From assembly GCA_036620675.1 (NCBI GenBank), contig JAZHEE010000008.1: a stretch of 64,000 bases of DNA. The stretch is one strand, 5' to 3'. This document shows, in pieces, positions 7,782 through 16,724 of this stretch. The position numbers were made by a program, and so were the translations under genes. Below the pieces are notes generated by a model. That model ran no database searches. It was not told the origin of the DNA and saw only the letters and a program-made list of their open reading frames with translations. Every line of letters begins with the position of its first letter. Within the stretch, counting starts at the first letter, position 1. The stretch is from Jejubacter sp036620675 (GTDB lineage: Bacteria; Pseudomonadota; Gammaproteobacteria; Enterobacterales; Enterobacteriaceae).

Positions 7782-9059
7782 ATGCGAATCCTTATGGGAA
7801 TAATCGGCATGATGGCGCTGTTGCTGATTGCCGTTCTGTTGTCCAGCAACCGCCGGGCGATCAATCTGCGCACCGTCCTGGGAGCATGGCTAATTCAGGT
7901 GGGAATCGGGGCGCTTATCCTTTACGTACCTGCGGGGCGTCGGGTGCTGCTGGCGATGTCGGAAGGGGTTTCTAAAGTTATCTCCTACGGTAACGACGGC
8001 ATCAGCTTTGTGTTTGGCGGTCTGGCTTCAGACAAAATGTTTGAACTGTTCGGCGGCGGCGGTTTTGTGTTTGCACTGCGGGTGCTGCCGATTATCGTCT
8101 TTTTTTCATCCCTGATTGCCGTGCTCTACTATCTGGGCATTATGCAACTGGTCATTCGGATTCTCGGGGGGGCTTTGCGTAAGGTGCTGAAGACGTCTCG
8201 TACCGAATCGCTCTCCGCCACGGCCAATATCTTCGTCGGTCAGACCGAAGCACCGCTGGTGGTGCGTCCTTATATCGCCACCATGACCCGTTCTGAGCTG
8301 TTCGCTGTGATGTGCGGCGGTCTGGCTTCCGTTGCGGGCTCGGTGCTGGCGGGGTACGCTCAGATGGGGGTGCCGCTGGAGTATCTGATAGCAGCCTCCT
8401 TTATGGCGGCGCCGGGTGGTTTGCTGTTCGCAAAACTGATGATTCCGGAAACCGAAAAACCGCACGACGCGCCGGAGCCGGAAACCCTGAAAAACGATCC
8501 CGATCGCCCTTGCAACGTACTGGATGCCGCGGCGGCCGGAGCGGCGTCGGGTATGCAGCTGGCGCTGAACGTCGGTGCGATGCTGCTGGCCTTCGTCGCA
8601 TTGATTGCGCTGCTTAACGGGATGTTGTCGGGCGTTGGTGGCTGGTTCAACTATCCGGAACTTTCGCTGCAGCTGATCCTGGGTTGGGTGTTCGCGCCGC
8701 TGGCCTGGCTTATTGGCGTTCCCTGGAGCGAGGCGACGGTAGCGGGCTCCTTTATCGGCCAGAAGCTGATTATCAACGAATTTGTGGCCTATCTGAACTT
8801 TGGCGAGTATCTGAAGGATGACGCCACCGTAGCGGCGGCCGGTCTGCAGGTGCTTTCCGGGCACACCAAGGCGATTATCTCTTTCGCGCTCTGTGGATTT
8901 GCTAATCTTTCTTCTATTGCCATCCTGATCGGCGGTCTGGGCAGTATGGCGCCCAGCCGTCGTCATGAAGTGGCCCAGTTGGGACTTAAAGCGGTTGCTG
9001 CGGGAACGCTCTCGAACCTGATGAGCGCCACCATCGCTGGGATCTTCCTGGCGCTGTAA
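7782..9059 (+). CDS. Concentrative nucleoside transporter, NupC/NupX (CNT) family
   Basis: This 425-residue inner-membrane protein belongs to the CNT family of proton-coupled nucleoside importers and is closest in pattern to E. coli NupX and PsuT (YeiJ/YeiM). Family signatures include FVFGGL in the N-terminal gate region, GQTEAPLVVRPY in the first substrate-binding repeat, PLAWLIGVPWSEA, KLIINEFVAYLNF and the C-terminal ISFALCGFANLSSI. About ten hydrophobic segments are present. It lies between yjjV and deoC, where E. coli has yjjW-yjjI, so import and catabolism of deoxynucleosides are adjacent. The exact nucleoside specificity cannot be read from the sequence. Confidence 0.9.
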   Translation: MRILMGIIGMMALLLIAVLLSSNRRAINLRTVLGAWLIQVGIGALILYVPAGRRVLLAMSEGVSKVISYGNDGISFVFGGLASDKMFELFGGGGFVFALRVLPIIVFFSSLIAVLYYLGIMQLVIRILGGALRKVLKTSRTESLSATANIFVGQTEAPLVVRPYIATMTRSELFAVMCGGLASVAGSVLAGYAQMGVPLEYLIAASFMAAPGGLLFAKLMIPETEKPHDAPEPETLKNDPDRPCNVLDAAAAGAASGMQLALNVGAMLLAFVALIALLNGMLSGVGGWFNYPELSLQLILGWVFAPLAWLIGVPWSEATVAGSFIGQKLIINEFVAYLNFGEYLKDDATVAAAGLQVLSGHTKAIISFALCGFANLSSIAILIGGLGSMAPSRRHEVAQLGLKAVAAGTLSNLMSATIAGIFLAL

Positions 9060-9070
9060 TCTGCTCTGGA

Positions 9071-9086
9071 TGTTATAATTATAACA
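9071..9086. promoter_or_regulatory. DeoR-like operator (perfect palindrome)
   Basis: TGTTATAATTATAACA is a perfect 16-bp palindrome, 12 bp after the transporter stop. E. coli DeoR operators follow TGTTAGAATTCTAACA; this copy keeps the outer TGTTA/TAACA. It also contains a -10-like TATAAT. With the second box at 9246 it could support DNA looping, as known for deo in E. coli. Confidence 0.65.
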
Positions 9087-9095
9087 TTTCTGCCG

Positions 9096-9137
9096 AAGGC
9101 GGCCTGGCGATAAGCCCGGCCGCCTTTGCGTTTTTCT
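9096..9137 (+). terminator. Terminator after the nucleoside transporter gene
   Basis: AAGGCGGCC pairs with GGCCGCCTT, and the stem is followed by TGCGTTTTT. It would separate most transporter transcripts from the deo promoter just downstream. Confidence 0.75.
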
Positions 9138-9157
9138 GACCGTGCCTGGGATTGTTT

Positions 9158-9261
9158 TGTCGGTCTGATCACATATACTTCTCGATATGCTGCAATATCA
9201 TCTTTGGCTTTTGTGAAACCAAACACAAAATGGCAGATAGCGGAATGTTAGTATTTTAACA
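9158..9261 (+). promoter_or_regulatory. deoP2-like promoter: two CRP boxes, -10 and DeoR-like operator
   Basis: CRP-like boxes TGTCGGTCTGATCACA (9158-9173) and TGTGAAACCAAACACA (9212-9227) have centres 54 bp apart, like the -93.5 and -40.5 sites of E. coli deoP2 with CytR in between. This predicts a start near 9260. A -10 hexamer TAGTAT lies at 9249-9254. The DeoR-like box TGTTAGTATTTTAACA (9246-9261) overlaps both the -10 and the predicted start, so DeoR would block initiation directly. The site family is established in E. coli; its use here is inferred. Confidence 0.72.
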
Positions 9262-9342
9262 TTTCCGGCGAAGCGTTCCTCTCGGGCGTTTCTGCATTGC
9301 GTTTCCGGCCCGGGATGCCGTCAATTTTACTGGAGAAAAACC

Positions 9343-10122
9343 ATGACCGATTTAACCGCCAGCAGCCTGCGCGCGCTGAAACTGATGGATCTGACGACGC
9401 TTAATGACGACGATACCGATGAGAAGGTCATCGCTCTGTGTCGTCAGGCGAAAACGCCGGTGGGCAACACTGCAGCTATCTGCATCTATCCGCGTTTTAT
9501 CCCGATTGCCCGCAAAACCCTGAAAGCGCAGGGGACGCCGGATATTCGTATTGCGACCGTGACCAATTTTCCCCACGGTAACGATGACGTCGAGATTGCC
9601 CTGGCCGAAACCCGCGCCGCCATTGCCTACGGCGCTGATGAAGTGGATGTGGTCTTTCCGTATCGCGCTCTGATGGCCGGCGATGAGCAGACCGGATTCG
9701 ATATGGTGCAACGCTGTAAATCGGCCTGCGCCGATGCCGGCGTGTTGCTGAAAGTGATTATCGAAACTGGCGAGCTGAAAGAAGAGAGCCTGATTCGCAA
9801 AGCTTCTGAAATCGCCATTCGCGCCGGTGCCGATTTTATCAAGACTTCTACCGGTAAAGTGCCGGTCAATGCTACGCCGGAAAGCGCACGCATCATGATG
9901 GAAGTGATTCGCGATATGGGCGTGGCGAAAAGCGTGGGCTTTAAACCGGCCGGAGGGGTACGCAGCGCTGAAGATGCGGCCCTCTTTCTGGGAATTGCCG
10001 ATGAACTGTTCGGCGCTGACTGGGCCGATAGCCGCCATTTTCGTTTTGGCGCATCCAGCCTGCTTGCCAGCCTGCTTAAAGCGCTGGGCCATGGCGATGG
10101 TAAGAGCGCCAGCAGCTACTAA
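9343..10122 (+). CDS. deoC: Deoxyribose-phosphate aldolase DeoC
   Basis: DeoC cleaves 2-deoxyribose 5-phosphate to glyceraldehyde 3-phosphate and acetaldehyde, the last step of deoxynucleoside catabolism. The 259-residue protein keeps the Schiff-base lysine Lys167 (ADFIKTSTG), the proton-relay Lys201 (VGFKPAGGV) and Asp102 (DEVDVVFP). It is the first gene of deoC-deoA-deoB-deoD, behind a deoP2-like promoter. A hairpin after the stop (CCGCC/GGCGG then ATTTTTC, 10123-10146) may trim or attenuate the message before deoA. Confidence 0.98.
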   Translation: MTDLTASSLRALKLMDLTTLNDDDTDEKVIALCRQAKTPVGNTAAICIYPRFIPIARKTLKAQGTPDIRIATVTNFPHGNDDVEIALAETRAAIAYGADEVDVVFPYRALMAGDEQTGFDMVQRCKSACADAGVLLKVIIETGELKEESLIRKASEIAIRAGADFIKTSTGKVPVNATPESARIMMEVIRDMGVAKSVGFKPAGGVRSAEDAALFLGIADELFGADWADSRHFRFGASSLLASLLKALGHGDGKSASSY

Positions 10123-10199
10123 GCCGCCGCGCCTGGCGGATTTTTCTTGCGGTGGTTTCCCGGCCGCCGCCCTTTATCTCGACTCTGCAAGGAGTGACC

Positions 10200-11516
10200 G
10201 TGTTCCTCGCTCAAGAAATTATTCGTAAGAAACGTGACGGCCAGCCGCTCAGCGATGAAGAGATCCGCTTCTTCGTGAATGGTATCCGTGACAATACCAT
10301 TACCGAAGGGCAGATTGCGGCTCTGGCGATGACCATTTTCTTCCAGGATATGGATATGGCCGAGCGGGTCTCCCTGACGCTGGCGATGCGCGATTCCGGC
10401 GCGGTGCTCGACTGGCAGGGGCTGAACGGCCCGGTAGTCGACAAACACTCTACCGGTGGCGTAGGGGATGTCACTTCGCTGATGCTGGGGCCGATGGTGG
10501 CCGCCTGCGGTGGTTATGTCCCGATGATCTCCGGACGAGGCCTGGGGCATACCGGCGGTACTCTGGATAAGCTGGAAGCGATACCGGGCTTCGATATTTT
10601 CCCGGATGATGACCGTTTCCGGGAAATTATTCACTCGGTTGGGGTGGCGATTATTGGCCAGACCCGCTCACTGGCCCCGGCGGACAAGCGTTTTTACGCT
10701 ACCCGGGATATTACCGCCACCGTGGATTCCATTGCGCTGATCACCGCCTCGATTCTGGCTAAAAAGCTGGCGGAAGGGCTGGATGCGCTGGTGATGGATG
10801 TGAAGGTAGGCAGCGGCGCCTTTATGGAGACGTTCGAACGTTCGCAACTGTTGGCCGAAGCCATCGTCGGCGTAGCTAATGGTGCTGGCGTGCGTACCAC
10901 TGCGCTGCTGACCGATATGAATCAGGTGCTGGCCTCCAGCGCCGGTAATGCTCTGGAAGTGCGAGAAGCGGTGCGCTTCCTGACCGGTGAGTACCGAAAT
11001 CCACGCCTGCTGGAAGTGACGATGGCCCTGAGTGCCGATATGTTGATCTCAGGCGGGCTGGCGCAGAATGAGCAGGAAGCCCGTGCGAAGCTACAGGCGG
11101 TGCTGGATAACGGCCAGGCGGCGGAGTGCTTTGGACGGATGGTGGCGGCACAGAAGGGGCCGGGTGATTTTATGGCTCACTACGATCGCTATTTGCCAGC
11201 AGCCACCCTGAGCAAAGCGGTCTATGCCGAGAGAGACGGCGTGGTTAGCGCTATGGATACCCGGGCGCTGGGGATGGCGGTGGTTGGTATGGGCGGCGGA
11301 CGTCGCCGGGCCCAGGATCCCATTGATTACAGCGTCGGGCTGGATCAGATGATTACCCTGGGCGAACGGGTGGACAACCAGCGTCCGCTGGCGGTAATTC
11401 ATGCATCCAGCGAAGCCGACTGGCAGGTTGCCGCTGCCCGTGTGAAAGCCGCTATCAGCGTGACGGAACAAACGTATCAACCGACGCCGGTGATTTATCG
11501 CAGGATCGGCCGCTAA
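10200..11516 (+). CDS. deoA: Thymidine phosphorylase DeoA
   Basis: DeoA converts thymidine and phosphate to thymine and 2-deoxyribose 1-phosphate. The glycosyltransferase signature KHSTGGVGD spans residues 82-90 and SGRGLGHTGGTLDKLE follows. The GTG at 10200 is chosen because the encoded FLAQEIIRKKRDG matches the E. coli N-terminus and AAGGAGTGACC sits just before it. An earlier in-frame GTG at 10152 would add 16 unconserved residues. The resulting 438 residues compare with 440 in E. coli. An ERIC element separates it from deoB. Confidence 0.97.
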   Translation: MFLAQEIIRKKRDGQPLSDEEIRFFVNGIRDNTITEGQIAALAMTIFFQDMDMAERVSLTLAMRDSGAVLDWQGLNGPVVDKHSTGGVGDVTSLMLGPMVAACGGYVPMISGRGLGHTGGTLDKLEAIPGFDIFPDDDRFREIIHSVGVAIIGQTRSLAPADKRFYATRDITATVDSIALITASILAKKLAEGLDALVMDVKVGSGAFMETFERSQLLAEAIVGVANGAGVRTTALLTDMNQVLASSAGNALEVREAVRFLTGEYRNPRLLEVTMALSADMLISGGLAQNEQEARAKLQAVLDNGQAAECFGRMVAAQKGPGDFMAHYDRYLPAATLSKAVYAERDGVVSAMDTRALGMAVVGMGGGRRRAQDPIDYSVGLDQMITLGERVDNQRPLAVIHASSEADWQVAAARVKAAISVTEQTYQPTPVIYRRIGR

Positions 11517-11559
11517 GGTACGGTATACTGATCTGATCGCTTTTTTGTCATAAGCCAGT

Positions 11560-11682
11560 ACCCGTCATACTTCAGGCTACAGATGCGTTGGCTGCGTTCT
11601 TTCGCTCCGGTCACATAGTCTTCTATGCTCCCGGGAGCTCGTTCACTTGCCGCTTTCTGCAGCTGGAGCTATTCAGGGTCAT
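11560..11682. repeat. ERIC element inside the deo operon
   Basis: This roughly 122-bp imperfect palindrome has the ERIC core CGCTCCGGTCACATAG and TATGCTCCCGGGAGCTCGTTCAC, plus pairing ends (CCCGTCATACTTCAGG / AGCTATTCAGGGTC). ERIC elements are non-coding enterobacterial repeats found in transcribed spacers. It fills most of the 191-bp deoA-deoB gap. A sister copy lies at 49579-49702. Confidence 0.9.
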
Positions 11683-11707
11683 GCGCGCGTTAACGCAGGA
11701 GATAACT

Positions 11708-12931
11708 ATGAAACGTGCATTTATTATGGTGCTGGATTCATTTGGTATTGGCGCCGCTGAGGATGCCAGCCGCTTTGGTGACGCAGGCTCGGATACGCTG
11801 GGCCACATTGCGCAGGCCTGCGCCGAAGGTAAGGCCGATAATGGTCGTAAAGGGCCGCTAAATCTTCCGAATCTGACCCGACTGGGGCTGGCGAAAGCGG
11901 CTGAAGGGGTCACCGGGAAGATCCCGGCCGGAATGGACGGTGATGCGGAAATTATCGGCGGTTACGCCTGGGCTCACGAACTCTCTTCCGGTAAGGATAC
12001 GCCGTCCGGCCACTGGGAGATAGCCGGCGTGCCGGTACTTTTCGACTGGGGCTACTTTAAAGATGAGGAGAACAGCTTCCCTCAGGCGCTGCTGGATAAA
12101 CTGGTCGAACGCGCGAAGCTGCCGGGCTATCTGGGCAACTGCCACTCTTCCGGCACCGTCATCCTGGATAAGCTGGGTGAAGAGCATATGAAGACCGGCA
12201 AGCCTATCTTCTACACCTCTGCTGACTCGGTGTTCCAGATTGCCTGCCATGAAGAAACCTTTGGTCTTGATAGACTCTATGAGCTGTGCGAAATCGCCCG
12301 CGAAGAGCTGACTGACGGGGGCTATAACATTGGTCGCGTCATCGCGCGTCCCTTCACTGGCGATAAGGCCGGTCATTTTGAACGTACCGGCAATCGCCAC
12401 GATCTGGCGGTCGAGCCGCCATCGCCCACGGTACTGAAAAAGCTGGTGGACGAAAAACAGGGTCAGGTGGTTTCGGTCGGTAAAATCGCCGATATCTATG
12501 CCAACGTGGGGATCACTAAAAAAGTGAAGGCCACCGGCCTGGATGCGCTGTTCGACGCCACGCTTACAGAGATGAAACAGGCAGGGGACAACACCATTGT
12601 CTTCACCAACTTCGTCGATTTTGACTCGTCCTGGGGCCACCGTCGCGACGTGGCGGGCTATGCCGCAGGGCTGGAATTGTTCGACAGGCGCCTGCCGGAG
12701 CTGATGGCGCTGGTGAAAGAGGACGATATCCTGATTCTGACCGCTGACCACGGCTGCGATCCCACCTGGAAAGGCACTGACCACACCCGTGAACATATTC
12801 CGGTGCTGGTTTACGGCCCGCAGGTTAAATCCGGCTCTTACGGCCATCGCGATACCTTTGCCGATATCGGGCAGACCCTTGCCGATTATTTTGGAGTATC
12901 GAAGATGGAATACGGTAAGGCACTGTTTTAA
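11708..12931 (+). CDS. deoB: Phosphopentomutase DeoB
   Basis: DeoB interconverts (deoxy)ribose 1-phosphate and 5-phosphate, feeding the sugar from DeoA and DeoD to DeoC. The 407-residue protein has the E. coli length. It belongs to the alkaline-phosphatase superfamily with a two-manganese centre; visible metal and active-site motifs are VLDSFGIGAAED near the N-terminus, FVDFDSSWGHRRD and LTADHGCDPTW. The ATG at 11708, with AGGAGATAACT before it, matches the conserved MKRAFIMVLDSFG start. The upstream in-frame extension is just the ERIC sequence. Confidence 0.98.
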   Translation: MKRAFIMVLDSFGIGAAEDASRFGDAGSDTLGHIAQACAEGKADNGRKGPLNLPNLTRLGLAKAAEGVTGKIPAGMDGDAEIIGGYAWAHELSSGKDTPSGHWEIAGVPVLFDWGYFKDEENSFPQALLDKLVERAKLPGYLGNCHSSGTVILDKLGEEHMKTGKPIFYTSADSVFQIACHEETFGLDRLYELCEIAREELTDGGYNIGRVIARPFTGDKAGHFERTGNRHDLAVEPPSPTVLKKLVDEKQGQVVSVGKIADIYANVGITKKVKATGLDALFDATLTEMKQAGDNTIVFTNFVDFDSSWGHRRDVAGYAAGLELFDRRLPELMALVKEDDILILTADHGCDPTWKGTDHTREHIPVLVYGPQVKSGSYGHRDTFADIGQTLADYFGVSKMEYGKALF

Positions 12932-12964
12932 CTAATTTTGAATCGTTGATAAGGACAATTTTCT

Positions 12965-13687
12965 ATGGCTACGCCACATATCAATGCGGAAATGGGTGAC
13001 TTCGCTGACGTCGTTTTAATGCCGGGCGACCCGCTGCGTGCGAAACACATCGCCGAAACCTTTCTGGACGATATCCGCGAGGTGAATAACGTTCGTGGGA
13101 TGCTGGGTTACACCGGGACTTATAAAGGCCGTCCGATTTCGGTAATGGGGCATGGAATGGGCATTCCTTCCTGCTCTATCTATACCAAAGAGCTGATTAC
13201 CGATTTTGGCGTGAAGAAGATCATTCGCGTTGGTTCCTGCGGCGCGGTGCGTCCGGATGTGAAACTGCGCGACGTGGTGATCGGCATGGGGGCCTGCACC
13301 GACTCTAAGGTGAACCGCCTGCGCTTTAAGGATCACGACTTCGCCGCCATTGCCGATTTCGACATGGTGCGTAACGCCGTGGACGCGGCAAAGGCGCTGG
13401 GCATCGAGGCCCGGGTCGGCAACATTTTCTCCGCCGATCTGTTCTACACTCCGGACCCGCAGATGTTCGACGTAATGGAAAAGTACGGCATTCTGGGCAT
13501 TGAGATGGAAGCTGCCGGCATCTACGGCGTGGCGGCGGAGTTTGGCGCGAAGGCGTTGACAATCTGCACCGTTTCCGACCATATCCGCACTCACGAGCAG
13601 GTTTCTTCCGCCGATCGCCAGACCACCTTTAATGAGATGATCAAGGTGGCCCTGGAATCGGTACTGCTGGGCGATAAAGCCGCCTGA
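12965..13687 (+). CDS. deoD: Purine nucleoside phosphorylase DeoD
   Basis: DeoD phosphorolyses purine (deoxy)nucleosides to the base and (deoxy)ribose 1-phosphate. The 240-residue hexameric-type enzyme keeps MATPHINAEMGDFADVVLMPGDPLRAK with its phosphate-binding residues, GIEMEAAGIYGVA for ribose binding, and the catalytic Asp in CTVSDHIRTHE. It is the last gene of the deo operon, 33 bp after deoB, with AAGGACAATTTTCT as a weak ribosome site. Confidence 0.98.
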   Translation: MATPHINAEMGDFADVVLMPGDPLRAKHIAETFLDDIREVNNVRGMLGYTGTYKGRPISVMGHGMGIPSCSIYTKELITDFGVKKIIRVGSCGAVRPDVKLRDVVIGMGACTDSKVNRLRFKDHDFAAIADFDMVRNAVDAAKALGIEARVGNIFSADLFYTPDPQMFDVMEKYGILGIEMEAAGIYGVAAEFGAKALTICTVSDHIRTHEQVSSADRQTTFNEMIKVALESVLLGDKAA

Positions 13688-13714
13688 TGCCGTCGTCTTT
13701 TAGACGATACTCGC

Positions 13715-13740
13715 CGCGCCCTGAAGATAGCCAGGGCGCG
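13715..13740. terminator. Hairpin between convergent deoD and lplA
   Basis: CGCGCCCTG pairs with CAGGGCGCG across an 8-nt loop. No strong T-tract follows on either strand, so it may be a weak terminator or an mRNA end-stabiliser. A smaller hairpin (TCGTCT/AGACGA) precedes it at 13693-13707. Confidence 0.55.
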
Positions 13741-13828
13741 CTATTCCCGCTTTCCTGAAGGTCACTCACCGTTTTGACGCCTCTTTCTGAGGCGCCGTAG
13801 CCTGTTATAAATGGCAGGGGGTGACGAT

Positions 13829-14845
13829 TTAACTTACCGCCCGGGCTATCCAGGCGCCCAGCTCCCGTAGCTGTTCGGCCTGGGCCGGAAAGGCCTCTAC
13901 CAATGCATCGCACTGGGCTTTCAGCGTTTCACTGCGGTAGGTGCAGCCTACCAGACGTTTGGCAAGTCGCTCCAGCGGCGTGGGGTCCAGGCTATCGGTA
14001 AACATCTGGCAGCGGGTGATCTGCCCCTTTTCCACATCGAAGTGCAGCTCCACGCCGCCCCAGACAAAGCGCTCGTCCAGCAGATGGCTGAACGCTGGCG
14101 CCTGGCCGAAGTTCCATTCCCAACTGCTCTGGCGGGCGAAGGTTTCAGCGAAGCCAGGCAGAGCAGGAGCGGCGTCCGGAGAGATATATTCTGGCATAAC
14201 CCGCTCGCCGTAATGCTCGAAGAAGGCGGCCTCGACGGCGTCGCACACCTGCTGATGGCTAATCTGATCCACGAAGTCGCTCAGGTTGGCGACCCGGCCG
14301 CGTACCGAAGTAATTCCTTTAGCCTGAAGTTTTTTCCGATCCGGATTCAGGTAGTTCGCCAGCCGGTTGAGATCGGCATTCAACAGCAGGGTGCCATGGT
14401 GAAAGCCGCGATCCCGGGTTTCCCGATAGGCAGAGCCGGAGATCTTACGCGGCCCTTCGGGGGTATCCATCACCAGATCGTTACGCCCTGACGCGCTGGC
14501 GCTGACGCCCAGACGACGTAAGGCGTTGATAACGATGCCCGTCGAGACGCTTTTGTCATACTCCGGTTTAGCGGCCATAAAGGTGAAGCAGGTATTGCCC
14601 AGGTCGTGGAATACTGCGCCACCGCCGCTGCTGCGCCGGGCCAGCTTAACGTTGTCCTGTTCCATCCGCCTGGTGTTGCACTCCTTCCAGGGATTCTGGG
14701 CGCGACCGATAACGACGGTATCGGCATTGCGCCACAGGAACAGTACGCGCTGGGTGGCGGGCATCTGGCGAAAGATGCACTCTTCTACCGCCAGGTTAAA
14801 CCAGGGGTCGTGAGAATGGGAAATCAGTAATCGCAGAGCAGACAT
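13829..14845 (-). CDS. lplA: Lipoate-protein ligase A
   Basis: LplA activates exogenous lipoate with ATP and attaches it to lysines of the E2 subunits of pyruvate and 2-oxoglutarate dehydrogenases and to GcvH. From MSALRLLISHSHDPWFNLAVEE the protein is 338 residues, like E. coli. The lipoyl-AMP loop RRSSGGGAVFHD is at residues 70-81, catalytic Lys134 lies in GPRKISGSAYRE, and the small C-terminal domain is present. A longer frame would start 13 codons earlier but is not conserved. It is convergent with deoD and likely shares a message with smp upstream. Confidence 0.97.
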   Translation of the reverse strand: MSALRLLISHSHDPWFNLAVEECIFRQMPATQRVLFLWRNADTVVIGRAQNPWKECNTRRMEQDNVKLARRSSGGGAVFHDLGNTCFTFMAAKPEYDKSVSTGIVINALRRLGVSASASGRNDLVMDTPEGPRKISGSAYRETRDRGFHHGTLLLNADLNRLANYLNPDRKKLQAKGITSVRGRVANLSDFVDQISHQQVCDAVEAAFFEHYGERVMPEYISPDAAPALPGFAETFARQSSWEWNFGQAPAFSHLLDERFVWGGVELHFDVEKGQITRCQMFTDSLDPTPLERLAKRLVGCTYRSETLKAQCDALVEAFPAQAEQLRELGAWIARAVS

Positions 14846-14918
14846 AGCGGGTTCCTTTCCTGAACAGGAACCCGATTTTATCACGATGCGCCAGCCGTGG
14901 CGTGGCGCTCAGAGCGCT

Positions 14919-15581
14919 TCAGGGTTTCTTCTGGTTCTGCGGCGCTTCGTTCTCATTATCGTCATCGGGCAGCTCCTGACTGGCGGTCAGCAGGAAGGGG
15001 GACTGCTGCCAGCGCGTGCGCTTGCCTTCCAGCAGAGTACGGGTCAGTACGATGCCGATAGCCAGCGCCAGCAGTAGCATCAGGCGCAGAATATTGGATG
15101 TATTGTCCACCTGCTGCGACTCGGTCGCCAGGGTGTGGGTATCCAGCGTCAGCCGAAGATTACCTAACCGGTTCCCTTTCTTCTCAATGGGTTGTACGAT
15201 TTGGCGGTTAAAATAGCTGCCGGCTTTTTTGCCGTCGATAGCCAGTCTGTCGCGTAATGCTACGCTTTCGCCGGCCCGCGCAACCCGGCTGCCGCTTTCA
15301 TCGTAGACTGCGGCGTCAAGAATCCGGCTATCGTGAGTCAGTTGGTTTAGAATTTGAGTGAGGCCCTTTTCGTCCGGCGATTTGCCGCCCATCAGGGGAA
15401 CCAGGCTATAGCTGACCTGGCGCGCCAGGGTTCGGGCCATCTCTTCCATTTGCAGATTACGCGCGTGCTGATGGCTCTGGCTGAACCAGGAAGCCCCCTG
15501 CATCAGCGCCACCAGAAGCGCCAGACAGATCAGTACAATAACCGCACGATGCAGGCGGAATTTAAGTTTTGCGCTGGTCAT
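14919..15581 (-). CDS. smp: Membrane protein Smp (YtjB)
   Basis: This 220-residue homologue of E. coli Smp/YtjB has a short basic N-terminus, a transmembrane helix at about residues 13-33, a periplasmic sensor-like domain of about 130 residues, a second helix near residues 165-180, and a hydrophilic tail rich in Asp, Glu and Gln. The topology resembles the input domain of sensor proteins without an output domain. The function is unknown. It is divergent from serB as in E. coli, with a 112-bp shared promoter region. Confidence 0.9.
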   Translation of the reverse strand: MTSAKLKFRLHRAVIVLICLALLVALMQGASWFSQSHQHARNLQMEEMARTLARQVSYSLVPLMGGKSPDEKGLTQILNQLTHDSRILDAAVYDESGSRVARAGESVALRDRLAIDGKKAGSYFNRQIVQPIEKKGNRLGNLRLTLDTHTLATESQQVDNTSNILRLMLLLALAIGIVLTRTLLEGKRTRWQQSPFLLTASQELPDDDNENEAPQNQKKP

Positions 15582-15693
15582 ATCCCTCCCGTTGAAAATT
15601 TGCTGGCAGCATGTTGCCAGAAGTGTGCGCGACGGGGTAGCCTCATGCGTTGTTTTGTTCCGGCCATTAACTGAATACAGGAGCTGTGCGCTA

Positions 15694-16668
15694 ATGCCAA
15701 ATAGTCTGACCTGGTGCGATTTGCCAAATGATGTCTCCCTTTGGCCCGGGTTGCCCCTCTCCCTGAGCGGCGATGAGGTTATGCCGCTTGACTATCGAGC
15801 CGGCCGTAGCGGCTGGCTTCTGTATGGCCGGGATCTGGATAAAGGGCGCCTGACCCAGTACCAGCGCAAGCTGGGAGCGGCGATGGTTATCGTCAGCGCC
15901 TGGTGCGTTGAAGAGTACCAGGTTATCCGCCTTGCGGGATCGCTGACGACTCGCGCCACCCGCCTGGCGCATGACGCGGGGCTGGATGTGGCGCCGTTGG
16001 GTAAAATCCCTCACTTGCGTACGCCGGGACTTCTGGTCATGGATATGGATTCGACGGCGATTCAGATCGAGTGCATTGACGAGATCGCGAAGCTGGCCGG
16101 CACTGGCGATGAGGTGGCCGAAGTGACTGAACGAGCGATGCGCGGCGAGCTGGATTTCACCGCCAGCCTGCGTCAGCGAGTGGCAACCCTGAAAGGGGCC
16201 GATGCCCGAATTCTCAGCCAGGTGCTGGAACGATTACCGCTGATGCCGGGGCTGGTATCGCTGGTGCTGAAGCTGGAGGCGCTGGGCTGGAAGGTGGCGA
16301 TCGCTTCCGGCGGCTTTACCTTCTTCGCCGAAAACCTGCGCGAACGTCTGCATCTGTGCGAGGCGGTGGCTAATCAACTGGAGATCGTTGACGGCAAGCT
16401 GACTGGCGAAGTGATCGGCCCGGTGGTGGATGCGGAGTATAAAGCCCGCACCCTGATCAGGCTTGCGGAACAGTACAATATCGCCCCGGAGCAGACGGTG
16501 GCGATAGGCGACGGCGCTAACGATTTGCCCATGCTTAAGCGAGCGGCGCTTGGAGTGGCTTATCATGCCAAACCCAAAGTGAATGAAAAGGCGGAGGTGA
16601 CCATTCGCCACGCCAGCCTGATGGGCGTTTTTTGCATTCTGTCGGGTAGCCTGAATCAGGAAGAGTAA
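15694..16668 (+). CDS. serB: Phosphoserine phosphatase SerB
   Basis: SerB dephosphorylates phosphoserine in the last step of serine synthesis. The 324-residue HAD protein has the nucleophile motif DMDST (Asp117, Asp119), motif II ASGGFTFF and motif III/IV GDGANDLPM. An N-terminal domain of about 100 residues is typical of the proteobacterial long form. The ATG at 15694 gives MPNSLTWCDLPNDVSLWPGL, matching the E. coli start; the in-frame extension upstream lies in the smp-serB promoter gap. radA follows 56 bp later. Confidence 0.97.
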   Translation: MPNSLTWCDLPNDVSLWPGLPLSLSGDEVMPLDYRAGRSGWLLYGRDLDKGRLTQYQRKLGAAMVIVSAWCVEEYQVIRLAGSLTTRATRLAHDAGLDVAPLGKIPHLRTPGLLVMDMDSTAIQIECIDEIAKLAGTGDEVAEVTERAMRGELDFTASLRQRVATLKGADARILSQVLERLPLMPGLVSLVLKLEALGWKVAIASGGFTFFAENLRERLHLCEAVANQLEIVDGKLTGEVIGPVVDAEYKARTLIRLAEQYNIAPEQTVAIGDGANDLPMLKRAALGVAYHAKPKVNEKAEVTIRHASLMGVFCILSGSLNQEE

Positions 16669-16724
16669 GCATTTCTCCCTGCCGTACAGCGGGGCTAAAA
16701 CGGTAACAGAGCGAGGTAACAACG

